A stretch of DNA of 64,000 nt from Corynebacterium stationis (GTDB taxonomy: Bacteria; Actinomycetota; Actinomycetes; Mycobacteriales; Mycobacteriaceae), in contig NZ_CP009251.1 of NCBI RefSeq assembly GCF_001941345.1, forward strand, positions 1,798,001-1,862,000, in the 5' to 3' direction. Below the pieces are notes generated by a model that saw only the letters and a program-made list of their open reading frames with translations, had not been told where the DNA came from and ran no database searches. The translations under genes were made by a program, and so were the position numbers. This document shows positions 62,509 through 64,000 of the stretch, piece by piece (the stretch's first letter is position 1; each line of letters opens with the position of its first letter).

Positions 62509-63539
62509 AGTTGAGTTTGCGGGCACGGATCACCGTGGTGTTCTTGGGCACCGTCCTGGGCGTGGGGTTGGCGCTGATTGGACTGGTGTACGCCTATTTG
62601 AAGCTCACGCCGGTGCCTTTCATGGCGCAGATCCCAACCCCGGATGAGGGGCTGGTCATCGACGGTGCGGTGCCGATCGCCGATGAGGTTTTGCGCCGCG
62701 TGTTGGTGGCTTCCCTGACGGTATTGGCATTGCTCACCGCGGTCGCTGGGGTGATCGGTTGGTTCGTGGCTGGGCTCGTGATTAAGCCGCTTCGGGATTT
62801 TGCGGACGACGCCGCGACCGTCACCCGGGGTGATTTGAGTGCCCGCATCAGCCACCAGGGCCCTGATGACGAGGTGGGCGAGCTGGCAGATGCGCTGAAT
62901 GCAATGCTCGACGAGCTGGCGGATGGCCTCGAGCGGCAACGCCGCTTCGCGTCGAACGCCTCCCACGAGCTGAAGACTCCGATCGCGACGATCCAGACGA
63001 TGGCTGATGTGGCGCTAGCCAGCGGTGATGAGCAGATACTGCGGGAGACGCTGGGACGAGTGCGCGAGGTCAACGCGCGCGCTGCCGATACCGTGGCTGC
63101 CCTGCTGCAGCTGGCGAACGTGGACGTCCGGGATCGCCAGGAGGTGGATCTGGCCGCGCTGTGCCGTGACATCGGTCGTGGGCAGGGTGTGCCGGTGACG
63201 GCGGAAGCGCTCACGGTGGCTGCCTCCCCCACTCTGGTGCGTCAGGCGGTGGAGAACATGGTGTGCAACGGACTCACCCACGGCGAAGATCCGTCCGTGA
63301 CGGTGGCACAGGCGGGTCGGAACGCAGAGATCACCGTGGAGTCAGGTGGGCCGCAGCTGGACGCGGCGGAGGTCCGCACGTGGGTGGAGCCCTTCGCACG
63401 GGCGCAGCGGACCGCGGGGGCCGGCCAAGGCCTGGGGCTGGCGATCGTCGATGCAATTGCGAAAGCCCACGGCGGTTCGGTGGAACTCAGGCCGCGGGCT
63501 CAAGGTGGGCTCGCCGTGACGCTGCGCCTGCCTGCTTAG
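62505..63539 (+). CDS. Sensor histidine kinase
   Basis: A 344-residue membrane kinase. TM1 is at about 10-32 and TM2 at about 66-90, with a very short extracytoplasmic loop (about 34 residues), then a HAMP domain (LVIKPLRDFADDAATVTRGD), the H-box SNASHELKTPIATIQTM, the N-box ENMVCNGLTHGEDPS and GAGQGLGLAIV as the G-box. The short loop suggests detection of membrane or intramembrane signals rather than a soluble ligand. It phosphorylates the regulator encoded upstream. Confidence 0.95.
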   Translation: MKLSLRARITVVFLGTVLGVGLALIGLVYAYLKLTPVPFMAQIPTPDEGLVIDGAVPIADEVLRRVLVASLTVLALLTAVAGVIGWFVAGLVIKPLRDFADDAATVTRGDLSARISHQGPDDEVGELADALNAMLDELADGLERQRRFASNASHELKTPIATIQTMADVALASGDEQILRETLGRVREVNARAADTVAALLQLANVDVRDRQEVDLAALCRDIGRGQGVPVTAEALTVAASPTLVRQAVENMVCNGLTHGEDPSVTVAQAGRNAEITVESGGPQLDAAEVRTWVEPFARAQRTAGAGQGLGLAIVDAIAKAHGGSVELRPRAQGGLAVTLRLPA

Positions 63540-63566
63540 GGTGCTAGCGCAGCTGAGGAGCGCTTC

Positions 63567-64000
63567 TTAGGCTTCGAGCACGTAACGCAGGATCTCGACG
63601 ACCTGGTCGGTGGTGGTGCACCACGCCTGTGCGGCGGCGTCGACTTCCTTGAGCGGGTGGACGATGTCCTCGCCATGCAGCGTGACATAAGGCTTGTCCA
63701 GTGCCGCACAGTAACCCGCGTCGAAGGCGGCGTTCCACTGCTTGTACTGATCCCCGAAGCGGACGACGACCATGTCGGCCTTCTCGATCAGGGTGCGGGT
63801 GCGGATGGAGTTGACCTTCGAGGACTGGTGATCGCGCCAAAAGCCCGCGGGTGCCTCACCCAGGTGGTCGCCGGCGGCGTCGCTGGCAGGGTGATCGGTC
63901 ACCGGCGCGGTGAAGACGACGTCGAGCCCGGCGGCCTGCGCGCCGCGCTGGATCTCTCCTCGCCAGTTGGTGTGGATCTCGCCGGACAGGTAAACGTTGA
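63567..64000 (-). CDS. YtoQ family protein, GC-rich second copy, 5' partial
   Basis: The frame is open to the window end and lacks only the first two or three residues (MSF is expected). The visible NVYLSGEIHTNWRGEIQRGA and the rest to 63567 match the copy at 54814 over the whole length, with roughly 80% identity by eye, but third positions are mostly G or C. It is therefore a separately inherited orthologue rather than a recent tandem duplicate. Confidence 0.9.
   Translation of the reverse strand, partial: NVYLSGEIHTNWRGEIQRGAQAAGLDVVFTAPVTDHPASDAAGDHLGEAPAGFWRDHQSSKVNSIRTRTLIEKADMVVVRFGDQYKQWNAAFDAGYCAALDKPYVTLHGEDIVHPLKEVDAAAQAWCTTTDQVVEILRYVLEA

Overview
The window reads as chromosome of a Corynebacterium, most like the C. 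ammoniagenes / C. stationis / C. casei group. This rests on a corynebacterial-mycobacterial envelope and thiol operon (typA, an LpqW-like lipoprotein, mshB, fdxC, dapC), actinobacterial marker families (MSMEG_4193 phosphomutase, SCO1664 family) and moderate GC. The species is an inference. No rRNA, phage, insertion sequence or CRISPR array was seen; the one tRNA is tRNA-Sec.

Layout. 0-8 kb: a partial DUF559 nuclease, a GtrA-like flippase, then a tightly packed minus-strand operon typA > lpqW-like > mshB > small membrane protein > fdxC > dapC. 8-12.5 kb: a secreted protein with a DUF402 protein, a DUF808 membrane protein, a ZIP metal transporter and an unknown protein. 12.5-22.8 kb: a self-contained selenocysteine module, selC-selA-selB facing selD, followed by a three-gene formate dehydrogenase operon whose catalytic subunit needs UGA readthrough at residue 189 and carries a SECIS-like hairpin 11 nt after the UGA. 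22.8-32.3 kb: a PIG-L deacetylase, a dicarboxylate symporter, a DUF2382 stress protein, a Mug-type glycosylase, a BASS transporter, an MFS-CBS fusion, and an MFS/MarR pair sharing two operator-like palindromes.

32.3-45 kb: mixed metabolic genes, including a MoxR-type ATPase/VWA pair, with a concentration of broken genes: phnA (frameshift), an AGCS amino-acid symporter joined to a DapA-family remnant, a merR gene with an internal loss, and an MFS gene with a one-base loss in a T run. 45-57.9 kb: small stress, redox and detoxification genes (hemerythrin, thioredoxin-reductase-like enzyme with a divergent XRE-cupin regulator, second SulP transporter, alcohol dehydrogenase, CPBP protease, Nudix, 2'-5' RNA ligase, VOC, YtoQ, aspartate dehydrogenase), a frameshifted orphan antitoxin, and a siderophore-interacting protein with a DtxR-like box.

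From about 58.0 kb to the end, composition shifts to clearly higher GC. This part has a truncated unknown ORF, a Nudix-LOG fusion (frameshifted), a cupin, an anchored trypsin-like protease, an acyltransferase-like membrane protein, a two-component system and a second, GC-rich ytoQ. It looks like transferred DNA whose right edge lies outside the window.

Two dispersed signals cross the native part: a REP-like element (17-base inverted arms, about 34-base spacer; four good copies in two pairs plus a degenerate one), and the 12-mer GCTTGTCGATGC, found nine times exactly where about 0.01 is expected by chance. Neither was found in the GC-rich right end.
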